Origin: Bacillota bacterium
Lineage (GTDB): Bacteria; Bacillota; Clostridia; Christensenellales; Christensenellaceae
DNA: 64,000 nt
Assembly (NCBI GenBank): GCA_023408315.1
Contig: JAEYKI010000002.1
Span: forward strand, 42,864-106,863
Direction of reading: 5' to 3'
Made by a program: the position numbers and the translations under genes. Shown piece by piece: positions 32,616 through 40,913 of the stretch. The notes under the pieces are model-generated. The model was not told the DNA's origin. It made no database searches and saw only the letters and a list, made by a program, of their open reading frames with translations. Each line of letters opens with the position of its first letter. Position 1 is the first letter of the stretch.

Positions 32616-34886
32616 CTAAAGGGCGCTGCAAACAGTGCCCTCCCGAGTCTCTTGCAGATAAATAACGTTTTCGGTTAGTCTATCAAAAGCGTCGTCGTGA
32701 CTGATGATGAATATCTGGGTAAAATCGCCCAGCATTTTCTTCATGTTCTCGGCCAGATTCAGCTTTTTTTCCGCGTCAATATTTTCCGTCGGTTCATCAA
32801 AAAACGCCAGTGGAAGCCCCGCAAAACAGGTAAGCATGGCAATGCGCACACACAGAGCGGCAATCATCCGCTGCCCGCCCGAAAGCTGGTTAAAGCTGCG
32901 TCGCCGCTCGCACCCCTTATATATATCCACCAATTTGGCGTCGTATTCCGTGTCAAACTGCAACTCCGCACCGTCCTGGGCAACCGCGCGGTACATGCCT
33001 GCCGCCCATGCGGAGATACGCTTTGTATACAACTCCGCAACCCTTCCGCCCGCCCTGCGGAACAGCTCCGCCAGCAAGCCCGCCGTGGTGTCCGCCTGCG
33101 AAAGCTCTCCGTCCTGTTTTTTATAGTCTTCCATCTCAAGCCGGGTCTGCTCCATCTGCTCTATGTCCCTCGCCAATGATTCCTGCATTCTGCTGTACTG
33201 GGTACGCTGCTCATCCGCGCGCTGCGCTTCCCCGTTTATGCGTATCAATTCCGCATTCGCTTCCGCCGCGCCTGTGCGTTTGCCTCCCAGAATTTGCAGT
33301 ATCTCTTCCCGCCGGTGTTCCTTCTGCCCTGCCGTTTCCATTTCTTTTTGAATGGAGTCTATTCTTGCCGCGCTGTCCGCCAGCGCCATTTTTGCGGAAA
33401 CCGCTGCCTGGGATGCTGCGGCGGTGTTTGAAATCAGAGCCTTTCCCTTCTCTTCCGCTTTAGATTGCAGAGTAGAAAAGTGGTCCGCGTAAACCTTGCG
33501 TATTCGGCCAATCTCCTGTTCCCATTGCGCAAGCCCGTCCGTCAACTGTTCGGGTGTTCCTTCCGCCCGGCAAAAGGCCAGAAAAGGTTCAAGCGCCTCC
33601 TGCCGTCCCGGCAGGGCCACGCCATATGCGTCACTTATATCACTCGCAGATTGCCCGTAAGCATCTATATGCGCTTCCCATTCCATTTTGCGCGGGCGCA
33701 CCAGCGCCTCCGTAAAATAGATTTCCGTTTCGTTCAGTTTTTCAATCAGGGGAACGGTACGGTCGGCCGCCTTTTTTTCCTGCATCTTGCCGCAGGGTTC
33801 GTCAAAATAGGGGCAGACGCCGTTTTCCAGTTTGGAAGCATCCGTTTGTGCTTCCTCCAGAGATTTTATCACATTTTGCCTGTCATATGCAATCCTGCCA
33901 ATGGTCCCGTGCAGATATTTGCTCACCCCGGCGGCGTCCTGCATAATAACCTCCAGCGCGTCGCCTGCCGCGTCCAGCGCCCTTTGGCCCTCTTTATATT
34001 CCTGCTGCAGGGCAAGCGCAGCTTTTTCCCGCCCCTGCATTTCCTGCAAATTTGCCTGTGCTTTTTGCTGCTCCGCAAATGCTTCCGCAAGCTGTTTCTC
34101 TCCCTGCGCGCGCACCAATTCAATCTGCGCATCCAGCAGTTCCAGCTCACTCTCCAGGCTGTATATTTCTTTTGCCTTTTTGCTCTGCCCGCTCAGGCAC
34201 AAAAACGCCTCTTTCGCCGTTTTCAGCAGGGCCGCCAGTTTTTCGTATTCTTCTTTTTTTCCGTCAAGCTGCGCAACGGTGCCTTCCAGCGCCGCCACCA
34301 GGCTTTGCAAGCCGTTCTTTTTGGTTTGGATATTGCTTTTCAGCTTTGCCATATTGTCCCGCGCACGGTTGAAATCCGCCACGCCGAATATCTCGTTGAA
34401 ATACTTCAAGCGCTCGGTGCGCGATTCCTCAAACGGCCCACGGATCTGCCCCTGTTTTACGCCGATCATATCGGTAAACAGCTTGTCCAACTTCTGCTCG
34501 GGCGGAATGCCCATGGCGTCCTGCAAATACGCAACCCGGTCCTTATCCGTCAGCAATCCGGCAGCCGCCTCTCCGTTGCAGATAATCTGCCATTTGCGGC
34601 GGTTTGCGTCCGGGCCCACGGCGCGCAGCACTTCATACGTCTGGCCGTTTGCCGTAAAACGCACCTGCACCTCTCCCTCCCGTTCGCCTTCGCGCAGCAG
34701 GTAAGAATGGATGCCCGCGGAAAATCCCGTGCTGGTCACATTGAACAGCGCAAACCCCACAGATTCTATCAGCGTGCTTTTTCCGGTGCCGTTTGCGCCC
34801 TTAATAAAATTGACGCCCGGCTTAAAGCATATCTCAGCGTCCGAAAAACTCTTGATGTTGCGGAGCCGCACAGATTCAATCAGCAT
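32616..34886 (-). CDS. sbcC: SbcC/Rad50-type DNA repair ATPase, short form
   Basis: 756 residues from the ATG after GGAGGTGGGG. Walker A ANGTGKST near residue 37. Two coiled-coil arms flank a cysteine pair (CPYFDEPC, ~358-365) at the zinc-hook position; the canonical hook is CxxC, here the spacing is six. Signature QLSGGQRMIAA and Walker B FFDEPTENID come near the C-terminus. With SbcD it opens DNA ends and hairpins. It is shorter than the usual ~1000 residues, implying short arms. The gene overlaps the end of sbcD by 11 bp. The long open frame antisense to it (33465-35054) is a shadow. Confidence 0.92.
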   Translation of the reverse strand: MLIESVRLRNIKSFSDAEICFKPGVNFIKGANGTGKSTLIESVGFALFNVTSTGFSAGIHSYLLREGEREGEVQVRFTANGQTYEVLRAVGPDANRRKWQIICNGEAAAGLLTDKDRVAYLQDAMGIPPEQKLDKLFTDMIGVKQGQIRGPFEESRTERLKYFNEIFGVADFNRARDNMAKLKSNIQTKKNGLQSLVAALEGTVAQLDGKKEEYEKLAALLKTAKEAFLCLSGQSKKAKEIYSLESELELLDAQIELVRAQGEKQLAEAFAEQQKAQANLQEMQGREKAALALQQEYKEGQRALDAAGDALEVIMQDAAGVSKYLHGTIGRIAYDRQNVIKSLEEAQTDASKLENGVCPYFDEPCGKMQEKKAADRTVPLIEKLNETEIYFTEALVRPRKMEWEAHIDAYGQSASDISDAYGVALPGRQEALEPFLAFCRAEGTPEQLTDGLAQWEQEIGRIRKVYADHFSTLQSKAEEKGKALISNTAAASQAAVSAKMALADSAARIDSIQKEMETAGQKEHRREEILQILGGKRTGAAEANAELIRINGEAQRADEQRTQYSRMQESLARDIEQMEQTRLEMEDYKKQDGELSQADTTAGLLAELFRRAGGRVAELYTKRISAWAAGMYRAVAQDGAELQFDTEYDAKLVDIYKGCERRRSFNQLSGGQRMIAALCVRIAMLTCFAGLPLAFFDEPTENIDAEKKLNLAENMKKMLGDFTQIFIISHDDAFDRLTENVIYLQETREGTVCSAL

Positions 34887-36057
34887 GGCGCCCCACCTCC
34901 AGCAACCCCGCAAGCGCCAGCTCCGGGTCAAAGCTGCCCGCATTTTTCTTCTGTTCCATCGCAAACGCCGCCAGCCCGCCGGCGCGCCCCGGTTCCATGC
35001 CCTTTTCGCTCAGCAGGTCGAACAGCACCGCGCGCTCAAACGCTTCCCGGTTGAGGCCGCGCTCCTCCGCAGGCGTTTGCTCCCCGGCCTCCGAAACCAC
35101 CGTGATTTCGCACAGCAGCGCGCCTGTGGCCTGGGCTATCCTGGCTTCCAGTTCCTTCTTATCCGCTACCGGTCCGTTTGCCTTCAGGGTAACGCCCAGC
35201 ACCGGGCTGTCCGTAAACACGCCCGTTTTGGCAAGCACCGCCGCTTCCACGTCTCCTTCTTGGGCGGATACGTTTAAAAACCGGTAGGGCCGCACGGGGA
35301 TGGTTACAAACTCAATCGCTCCGCTCTGCGTGTCCACCGTATAGAACCCCTTGGGGTCGCCGCGCATCGCCTCCCGTGCGTCAATATATTCCGTGGAGCC
35401 GGGCATGCGTATGCGCTCCCGTATGGCTTCCTGCCTATGGATATGCCCCATGGCCACGTAATCCACACGATCCAGCAGTTTTTCCAGCAGCGCAATATCC
35501 AGCCGCCCCAGGTCTTCCGAGAACATTTTGGAGAAACCGGCGTGCAGCATAAGCACCGTATATTCGTCCGATTTCCGCAGCCATTCGTCCAGCTTTTGCA
35601 AATACGCCGCGCAGGACGCGCCCGGATACCCAAGGCCGATGATCCGCACACCCGCCGGATGCGCGATGCATCCGGCGCCTGCCGTGTACTCGTCAAAGCA
35701 TACTTCCTGCCCTTCCGTGCCAGGCCTAAGGAGTTTGACGTATCCCCTGCCCTCCAAAAACTGCAGCCAGGAATCCTTGTCCCTGAAGAACGCACGGTCG
35801 TGGTTTCCCTCTATGGCGTACACATCCCGGCCCGCCTGCGCAAGCCGCTCAAATATGCCGACCGCCTGGGACAGAGTGCCCGAGTTGATTACCCGCGTAT
35901 CAAATATGTCCCCGGAGACCAGCACAAAGTCCACCGTCTCCCGAACAGCCCAATTCGCTATGTTGGAGAAAGAACGCATCACGTCCAAAAACCGCTCCGG
36001 GTGACCATATGCATGCTTGCCCAAATGCAGGTCGGCGCAGTGCAGAAATTTAGCCAT
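34876..36057 (-). CDS. sbcD: SbcD/Mre11-type DNA exonuclease
   Basis: 393 residues. Calcineurin-like phosphoesterase with the five metal-ligand motifs: HCADLHLGKHAYG, VSGDIFDTRV, EGNHDR, VLMLHAGFS and MGHIHRQEA. A C-terminal capping domain follows. It cuts DNA ends in complex with SbcC, whose gene overlaps it downstream. ATG start. It heads the sbcD-sbcC-ctpA run; family 2 palindrome R4 lies just upstream. Confidence 0.94.
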   Translation of the reverse strand: MAKFLHCADLHLGKHAYGHPERFLDVMRSFSNIANWAVRETVDFVLVSGDIFDTRVINSGTLSQAVGIFERLAQAGRDVYAIEGNHDRAFFRDKDSWLQFLEGRGYVKLLRPGTEGQEVCFDEYTAGAGCIAHPAGVRIIGLGYPGASCAAYLQKLDEWLRKSDEYTVLMLHAGFSKMFSEDLGRLDIALLEKLLDRVDYVAMGHIHRQEAIRERIRMPGSTEYIDAREAMRGDPKGFYTVDTQSGAIEFVTIPVRPYRFLNVSAQEGDVEAAVLAKTGVFTDSPVLGVTLKANGPVADKKELEARIAQATGALLCEITVVSEAGEQTPAEERGLNREAFERAVLFDLLSEKGMEPGRAGGLAAFAMEQKKNAGSFDPELALAGLLEVGRHAD

Positions 36058-36108
36058 ATGTATGTATACCCCGTTTATTAAGATTCAGGAGGCTACTCGC
36101 CTCCGAAC

Positions 36109-36158
36109 GTCTGCCAAAGGGCCAAGCGGACCTTAGCGGGCTTGAGGGCAGCACCTCA
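36109..36158 (+). repeat. Intergenic palindrome, family 2, copy R4
   Basis: GTCTGCCAAAGGGCCAAGCG then GACCTTAGCGGGCTTGAGGG, a degenerate copy aligned with R3; both are followed by a GGGC...CCT hairpin and AAAAAC. A separate GGAGGC/GCCTCC hairpin lies at 36089-36104. Confidence 0.55.
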
Positions 36159-36202
36159 AAAAACATATTCTATAATAAAACGGTATAAGAATCTTATACC
36201 GC

Positions 36203-36781
36203 CTACAACGCCAGTGCTTGTACAAATCCGGCCAGCTTCAGCAAATCCTGCTCGTATACCGCGGCAAGCTCTTTCCTGTATATAATGCTGGCGGGGTGGT
36301 ACAGCGGAAACAGATAACGCCCGTTCTCCAGCATCTCAGACCGCCCGTGGAAGGCCCCCACCGTCGCGCGCATGTTGTCCAATACCGCTTTTAAGGGCAC
36401 ATTTCCCAGTGTTACAATCACCCTGGGGGCCACCGCTTCCACTTCCTCCATTAAAAAAGCGCGGCTCTTTGCAATCTCCTCCGGCGTGGGCGGGCGGTTG
36501 GATTCACCCCTGGCGCTGGCCTTTGTGGGGCGGAACTTTACCGCATTGGTAATGTATATGTCCTCCCGCCTAAACGCGATGCTTTGCAAAAACTTGTCCA
36601 GGTTTTTACCGGCAACACCCACAAAAGGGCGTCCCTGCTCCACCTCAAACCGGCCCGGCGCTTCGCCAATCAACATAATGCGCGCCCGCGGGTTGCCTTC
36701 CCCCGGCACCAAATCGCGCCCGGGAAATGCTTCTCTTATTTTATTGTATACGGTATCCAGCATCCTTAAGTTTCCAAACAT
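36203..36781 (-). CDS. Uracil-DNA glycosylase, family 4-like, without Fe-S cysteines
   Basis: 192 residues of the COG1573 fold: LIGEAPGRFEVEQGRPFVG (motif 1, ~37-55), NAVKFRPTKASARGESNRPP, ITLGN-type strand VIVTLGNVPLKAVL and the motif LYHPASI. It removes uracil from DNA. Family 4 enzymes normally use four cysteines to hold a [4Fe-4S] cluster, two in an N-terminal CxxC and one in the KCRPP loop. This protein contains no cysteine at all: the loop reads KFRPT and the N-terminal CxxC segment is absent. It may be a cluster-free branch. Single gene between sbcD and bofA. Confidence 0.82.
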   Translation of the reverse strand: MFGNLRMLDTVYNKIREAFPGRDLVPGEGNPRARIMLIGEAPGRFEVEQGRPFVGVAGKNLDKFLQSIAFRREDIYITNAVKFRPTKASARGESNRPPTPEEIAKSRAFLMEEVEAVAPRVIVTLGNVPLKAVLDNMRATVGAFHGRSEMLENGRYLFPLYHPASIIYRKELAAVYEQDLLKLAGFVQALAL

Positions 36782-36818
36782 TTAATTTTATCTGATTATA
36801 TCAAAAAAAAACGAATTT

Positions 36819-37097
36819 TTATATACCCAATATAATCTTGAGCAAAAACAGGAGCGCAACCCCGGGCAGGCCCAAAAAGCCGACGATAAGCGCCGTGGCC
36901 GGGTTGACCGGAATGGTGAACCCAAAATTTTGCCCAATCAGGTTGATCACCACAACCACCGCCGCGCCCAAAAACGAATTTAAAACAAACTTCATCACCA
37001 GCGTAAAAGGCGACAGAATGATATATCCCAAAAAATACAGCAACGTCAGCCCCAAGGCAAAAAAAAGAATCTCCTGAAGCCCTATCCCAAGGCCCAT
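36819..37097 (-). CDS. bofA: BofA-family pro-sigma-K processing inhibitor
   Basis: 92 residues from the ATG after GGAAGGGG; an upstream TTG in frame would overlap that site. Hydrophobic helices IGLQEILFFALGLTLLYFLGY and LNSFLGAAVVVVINLIG, then the conserved C-terminal INP-type segment FTIPVNPATALIVGFLGLPG. In Bacillus BofA holds the SpoIVFB protease inactive in the forespore outer membrane until engulfment. SpoIVFA and SpoIVFB homologues are also in the window (50.2-51.9 kb). It lies next to yaaL, as in B. subtilis. Confidence 0.88.
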   Translation of the reverse strand: MGLGIGLQEILFFALGLTLLYFLGYIILSPFTLVMKFVLNSFLGAAVVVVINLIGQNFGFTIPVNPATALIVGFLGLPGVALLFLLKIILGI

Positions 37098-37186
37098 AAA
37101 AAAGCGCCCCTTCCGCAAATATTCTTTAACAATACTTATGTTTGCGCAAGGGGCATTATACTTTGTTTATAGTTTCTGTTTTGCGG

Positions 37187-37372
37187 CTAGTTCCGCTGCC
37201 TGCACCGCTGCAACATGTACAAAAACCGCCGTTTTGCGGCTTCTATGGCGTACACCGCATAGTCCACCAGCTCGGGTTCGCTCACATACTCAAAAAAGTT
37301 TTTTGCGTCCTCCCATTCGCGGTAGGCCTTGCGGATGCGTTCTTCGTCCACCTGGCCAATTTCCTTGTTCAT
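37187..37372 (-). CDS. yaaL: YaaL-like protein (DUF2508)
   Basis: 61 residues starting at the ATG preceded by GGAGGAAATGC; the open frame runs 57 codons further but without support. The sequence EEWxxAxNYF-like pattern (REWEDAKNFFEYVSEPELVD and YAIEAAKRRFLYMLQR) fits the DUF2508/YaaL family, a small helical protein of unknown role usually encoded between recR and bofA. Here an unrelated gene pair separates it from recR. It probably shares a transcript with bofA, 89 bp downstream. Confidence 0.8.
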   Translation of the reverse strand: MNKEIGQVDEERIRKAYREWEDAKNFFEYVSEPELVDYAVYAIEAAKRRFLYMLQRCRQRN

Positions 37373-37501
37373 GCATTTCCTCCATTCTATGAACACAATG
37401 ATTGCGTTTTTTCTGAGTGAATTATGCCCGAAACGGAGGGGAAGTATACTATTTTTTTTGTAGTGCCTGCAGCGGCTTTTCCATATAATGATTCTTTTAT
37501 T

Positions 37502-37529
37502 GCTTTTCTTTTGCGCTACAAAGAAAAGC
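37502..37529. repeat. Intergenic palindrome, family 1, half copy D
   Basis: GCTTTTCTTT/AAAGAAAAGC hairpin (37502-37511, 37520-37529), equal to the second hairpin of copy C. Confidence 0.65.
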
Positions 37530-37553
37530 GGTAAAAACCCCAAAACAGTTTAA

Positions 37554-37587
37554 ATCCGCACCAGCCTCGTGTGAAGCCGGTACGGAT
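37554..37587. other. Imperfect hairpin in the yaaL to 37686 gap
   Basis: ATCCG...CGGAT with inner ACC/GGT pairing (37554-37587). The rest of 37373-37685 holds copy D and a CCGGG/CCCGG hairpin near 37640; no coding sequence is seen. One of these probably ends the 37686-38696 transcript. Confidence 0.4.
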
Positions 37588-37685
37588 CATTGCCAGGGGC
37601 TTGATTTGCATTCGCGCCCCCAAGGTGCTGCTTTGCCTTCCGGGCAAAACCCGGATGCCTCTTTATATCTATCTATAAATACCCG

Positions 37686-38696
37686 TCACATGCTGCACAG
37701 GTTATAAAACGGATTCAAGGACTGGCTTACCTCCCGCATCTTAAACTGCATGGTGCCGGGTTTGCGGGAAAAGCTGAGGGATGTGCTCTCTATGCGGCAA
37801 AACTTATGTAAATGGCAGTTGCCGGACATCTGGCAGTCCATCAGTACAATATTGCCCATCACGTCGTAAGGGATGTCTCTGGGACGGAACAGCACGGTAA
37901 AACTCTCGCCCAGCACGTTCTTTGTGTATTTCTCCAGGTTCACCATATTGTTGTTGTTGAGCACCATAAACGGCTCGCCAATCATGGCCTTAAAAAGCAC
38001 CTGGTTCATGTTCGCCAGCATCTCGCGCAGGGCGAGCACGGTCACAAAAAATTTGAATATATGGTACTGGCGGGAATCGTGCCGCACAAACGTTTTAAAA
38101 TCCAGTATGTTGGTGGGCGCGGAATGGATGTCGCAGTCCGAAATTTTTCCGCTCACCGTGTTTACCACTTTCAGGCTTTCAGCCTCGCTCATGCGCTTGA
38201 TCTCTTCGCTGCACGGATGGGTAATCAGGTAGCGGTGCTCTATGGTGCTCTTGAACGCGCTGGCTGTCTCCAGGTATTCGCGTTTGTCTATGCAGTCCGT
38301 AACGTCCACCCGCTGCACGCGCAGGGCGGAACGCAAATGCCCGTATGGATTGAGCGCCGCGGAAAGGTTTGGGTACATAATGCGCAGTTCCTTTAAGCAC
38401 AGGTCATTGAGCACCGTCAAAATGGAATGCCCTTTCAGCAACAGCGCTTTCTCCCGCTCGGTAATCTGGGGCAGCTTTTTATAAAACTCAATCAGCGTGT
38501 CCCGTTTTTCGTCTATAAAAAGATAGCCGTAAAACTGCGCATTTTGTTTGCGCGCCAAAAAGCCGATGTCGCTGCGGTTAACCTGCCTTCCTTCGCCAAA
38601 CAGGTTAAGATCAAGTATAAGCTCGCGCAGGTCCGGTGAAATTGGCAGCTTTGCAAACGATTTACACAGATTAAACGTCGCTGTGATCAAATCCAA
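37686..38696 (-). CDS. Conserved-looking hypothetical protein
   Basis: 336 residues, no signal peptide or membrane helix. I do not recognise the family. It has an N-terminal helical part (CKSFAKLPISPDLRELILDL), a middle with KSTIEHRYLITHPCSEEIKR, and a C-terminal cysteine/histidine cluster (DCQMSGNCHLHKFCRIE, about residues 286-302) that could bind a metal. Codon composition matches the neighbouring core genes, so it does not look like a shadow frame. It sits between yaaL and the flavodoxin/ferredoxin gene, interrupting the usual recR-yaaL-bofA order, with a long AT-rich upstream region. Confidence 0.65.
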   Translation of the reverse strand: MDLITATFNLCKSFAKLPISPDLRELILDLNLFGEGRQVNRSDIGFLARKQNAQFYGYLFIDEKRDTLIEFYKKLPQITEREKALLLKGHSILTVLNDLCLKELRIMYPNLSAALNPYGHLRSALRVQRVDVTDCIDKREYLETASAFKSTIEHRYLITHPCSEEIKRMSEAESLKVVNTVSGKISDCDIHSAPTNILDFKTFVRHDSRQYHIFKFFVTVLALREMLANMNQVLFKAMIGEPFMVLNNNNMVNLEKYTKNVLGESFTVLFRPRDIPYDVMGNIVLMDCQMSGNCHLHKFCRIESTSLSFSRKPGTMQFKMREVSQSLNPFYNLCSM

Positions 38697-39022
38697 CTTG
38701 GCTCTCCCTTACTTAAGGTATTTTTGGATGAGATAAAAACAGTATTCGGAAATCCTTTCCAAATACATGCATCCAGCAGGATATATTTTGCGCTTGGTTC
38801 AAATCTGACACGAGTTTTACCGTTTTCTTCTATCCAAAAGAAGTAATATCATATTAAAGCGGCAAGAAAATTTTGTCAATATAAATATAAAAAAAACAGT
38901 AAAGTTTTTTATAAAAAACACGATATATAAAGGCTTTTTGTCGAAAATCCGGCTTTCTCACAAAATGCTTTGTACCTTTAGAAGGGGACGCCCGTCCCCC
39001 TTTCGCGGCTGCCGGGGTTTCT
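38697..39022. other. AT-rich intergenic region with terminator
   Basis: A 326-bp stretch with no gene. It holds long A/T runs, a degenerate CTTCT...AGAAG palindrome near 38830, and close to the end of the EFR1 gene the stem GGGGACG/CGTCCCC (38984-38990, 38993-38999), which can end that minus-strand transcript. Confidence 0.5.
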
Positions 39023-39844
39023 TTAGCCCGCACCGTCTTTTTGCGAAATAATGTCTTCCATGGTAGCATACGGATGCGGATAGCGCGGGTTATTGGGAGA
39101 ATCCGATTTTTCGCCGCCTGCGCTCTTTACCTGCACGGCTTTGCGCGGGCAATAATTCACGCACGCAAAGCACATGGAGCACAGCACTTTTTTATCCCAC
39201 TCCGGCTCCCTTCCGGCCATCCTGATTTTTCCGGAGAGGCAAACCCTGCGGCACAGGCCGCAGCCTACGCAGCTTTTATCCACATAAAAATACTGCACGC
39301 CGCCCTTACGCTCGCACTTGTCCAGGGTAGGCTTGTATTTGGCGGGGTTTGTTACGCCGCGGTCTTCCTCACGGCTGTCCTGCTTATTGCTCACAATTGC
39401 CTGGACGCTTTCCAGCTTTTGCAGCACCGCCCGGTGCATAACCTCAAATTGCGCGGCGGTGGGCAACGTGTAACCCGGCTTGCGCGCGTCGTTATCCGGC
39501 ATATTAAAAACAAAGTGCGCATTCAGTTTTTTTCCCTGTTTGGCAAGCAGCCCGTCCGCCTTTTCAAACCCGTCAAACACCGTGCCCTCGCGCGTGGCAA
39601 CAGCAAAAAGATAGGAAGACGAGCCAAAATCCGTTTTTTCAATAAACTGCCGCACCACGATGGGCAGCGTAAAATCATGTACAGGAAACACAATGCCAAC
39701 AATATCTCCGGTTGCCTGCACCCTGGGCTCGCTGAAAAAAGCGGCGATGGGAAGCAACCGCGCGTCCGGCAGGCGTTTCTGCAATTCTCTTGCCACAAAC
39801 AGCGAATTTCCGGTGCCGGAGAAATAATATATCTGTGTGTTCAT
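39023..39844 (-). CDS. Flavodoxin-ferredoxin fusion (EFR1 family)
   Basis: 273 residues from the ATG of MNTQIYYFSGTGNS. The flavodoxin domain uses FSGTGNSLFVARELQ to bind FMN phosphate. The C-terminal half has two ferredoxin clusters: CVGCGLCRRVC and CSMCFACVNYCP, for 2[4Fe-4S]. EFR1 proteins are cytoplasmic electron carriers of unknown partner, common in anaerobes. Upstream in-frame codons add 21 residues without a ribosome-binding site. It is transcribed in the same direction as recR but after recR's terminator, so probably on its own. Confidence 0.87.
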   Translation of the reverse strand: MNTQIYYFSGTGNSLFVARELQKRLPDARLLPIAAFFSEPRVQATGDIVGIVFPVHDFTLPIVVRQFIEKTDFGSSSYLFAVATREGTVFDGFEKADGLLAKQGKKLNAHFVFNMPDNDARKPGYTLPTAAQFEVMHRAVLQKLESVQAIVSNKQDSREEDRGVTNPAKYKPTLDKCERKGGVQYFYVDKSCVGCGLCRRVCLSGKIRMAGREPEWDKKVLCSMCFACVNYCPRKAVQVKSAGGEKSDSPNNPRYPHPYATMEDIISQKDGAG

Positions 39845-39930
39845 TTGGGTACATCCTTTGCATGTGATACTATACGTATACTTTTCAAAACAAAAACCCT
39901 GGTGCAAACGTTTCTGTTACTGGGCATCAG

Positions 39931-39955
39931 TAAAAAACCGGCTTAAAAGCCGGCT
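39931..39955 (-). terminator. Terminator of the dnaX-ybaB-recR operon
   Basis: CCGGCTT/AAGCCGG stem (39938-39953) followed on the minus strand by TTTTTTA. Confidence 0.85.
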
Positions 39956-39959
39956 GATC

Positions 39960-40559
39960 TTACAATTTTCTGCGCCCTTCCAGCGCCTTAACCAGCGTTA
40001 CCTCGTCCGCATACTCCAGTTCCGCGCCCACAGGCACGCCGTGCGCGATGCGTGAAACGGTAATGGAATCAAAGTGCTTCAGCAGGCTTGCAATATACGC
40101 CGCCGTCGCTTCCCCCTGCACGTCCGGGTTGGTTGCCAGAATTACTTCCCGCACTTCCCCCGCGCCAATGCGCGCGAGCAGGGGCTGTATGGCAATATCG
40201 TCCGGACCAATGCCCTCCAGGGGCGAAATGGTGCCGCCGAGTATATGGTATACGCCGCGGTATTCCCGGGTTTTTTCAAACGCGAATGCATCCTTGGAAT
40301 CCCGCACCACGCAAATGGTGGAAGCGTCCCGTTTTTTATCCTGGCATACGGGGCACACCTCCGCGTCCGATATCAGGCCGCAAACCTTGCAGTACTGCAC
40401 TTTCATGCGCGCCCCGTACATGTCCCGGGCAAACTGCTTCACTTCCGAAACAGGCATGCGCAGCACATGGTACGCCAGGCGCTGCGCCGTCTTGCGGCCA
40501 ATGCCCGGCAGTTTGGCAAACTGCTCCACCAACTGCTGCAGAGACTGCAGATTGTCCAT
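39960..40559 (-). CDS. recR: Recombination mediator RecR
   Basis: 199 residues, usual length. N-terminal helix-hairpin-helix (KLPGIGRKTAQRLAYH), a C4 zinc finger (CKVCGLISDAEVCPVC), a Toprim domain (VVRDSKDAFAFEKT, ATNPDVQGEATA) and the C-terminal VTLVKALEGRRKL. It loads RecA at gaps with RecFO. The gene starts 3 bp after ybaB in the classic dnaX-ybaB-recR operon. Confidence 0.97.
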   Translation of the reverse strand: MDNLQSLQQLVEQFAKLPGIGRKTAQRLAYHVLRMPVSEVKQFARDMYGARMKVQYCKVCGLISDAEVCPVCQDKKRDASTICVVRDSKDAFAFEKTREYRGVYHILGGTISPLEGIGPDDIAIQPLLARIGAGEVREVILATNPDVQGEATAAYIASLLKHFDSITVSRIAHGVPVGAELEYADEVTLVKALEGRRKL

Positions 40560-40562
40560 GGG

Positions 40563-40901
40563 TTAAAAAAGTCCTCCCATGTTCATGCCGCCCGTAACCT
40601 TGCCCATCTCCTGCTGCATCATATCGTCCGCTTTGGTAAGCGCTTCGTTTACCGCAGCCATCACCAGGTCTTCCAACATTTCCACATCGTCCGGGTCCAC
40701 GGCCTCCGGTTTAATCTCAATTGCCTTGATCACTTTTTTGCCGGTCGCAACCACTCGCACAACACCGCCGCCGCTGGTTGCCTCCACTTCCCGCTGTTCC
40801 ACTTCTTCCTGAATTTTTTGAATCTGCAGTTGCATCTGCTGCGCCTGCCGCATCATGTTCTGCATGTTCATCCCGCCGCCCGGGAATCCGCCTTTTGCCA
40901 T
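40563..40901 (-). CDS. ybaB: YbaB/EbfC nucleoid-associated protein
   Basis: 112 residues. N-terminal glycine/methionine-rich stretch (GGMNMQNMMRQAQQMQLQIQ), a central EVEATSGGGVVRVVATG strand region and the EAVDPDDVEMLEDLVMAAVN helix, all typical. It is a dimeric DNA-binding protein. It lies between dnaX and recR with short spacers. Confidence 0.95.
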   Translation of the reverse strand: MAKGGFPGGGMNMQNMMRQAQQMQLQIQKIQEEVEQREVEATSGGGVVRVVATGKKVIKAIEIKPEAVDPDDVEMLEDLVMAAVNEALTKADDMMQQEMGKVTGGMNMGGLF

Positions 40902-40913
40902 GGCAATAACTCC

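Noticed and set aside
33465..35054. 529-codon open frame antisense to sbcC/sbcD
   Set aside because: It covers conserved SbcC coding sequence on the other strand; the composition is typical of a shadow frame and no ribosome-binding site or known domain is seen.
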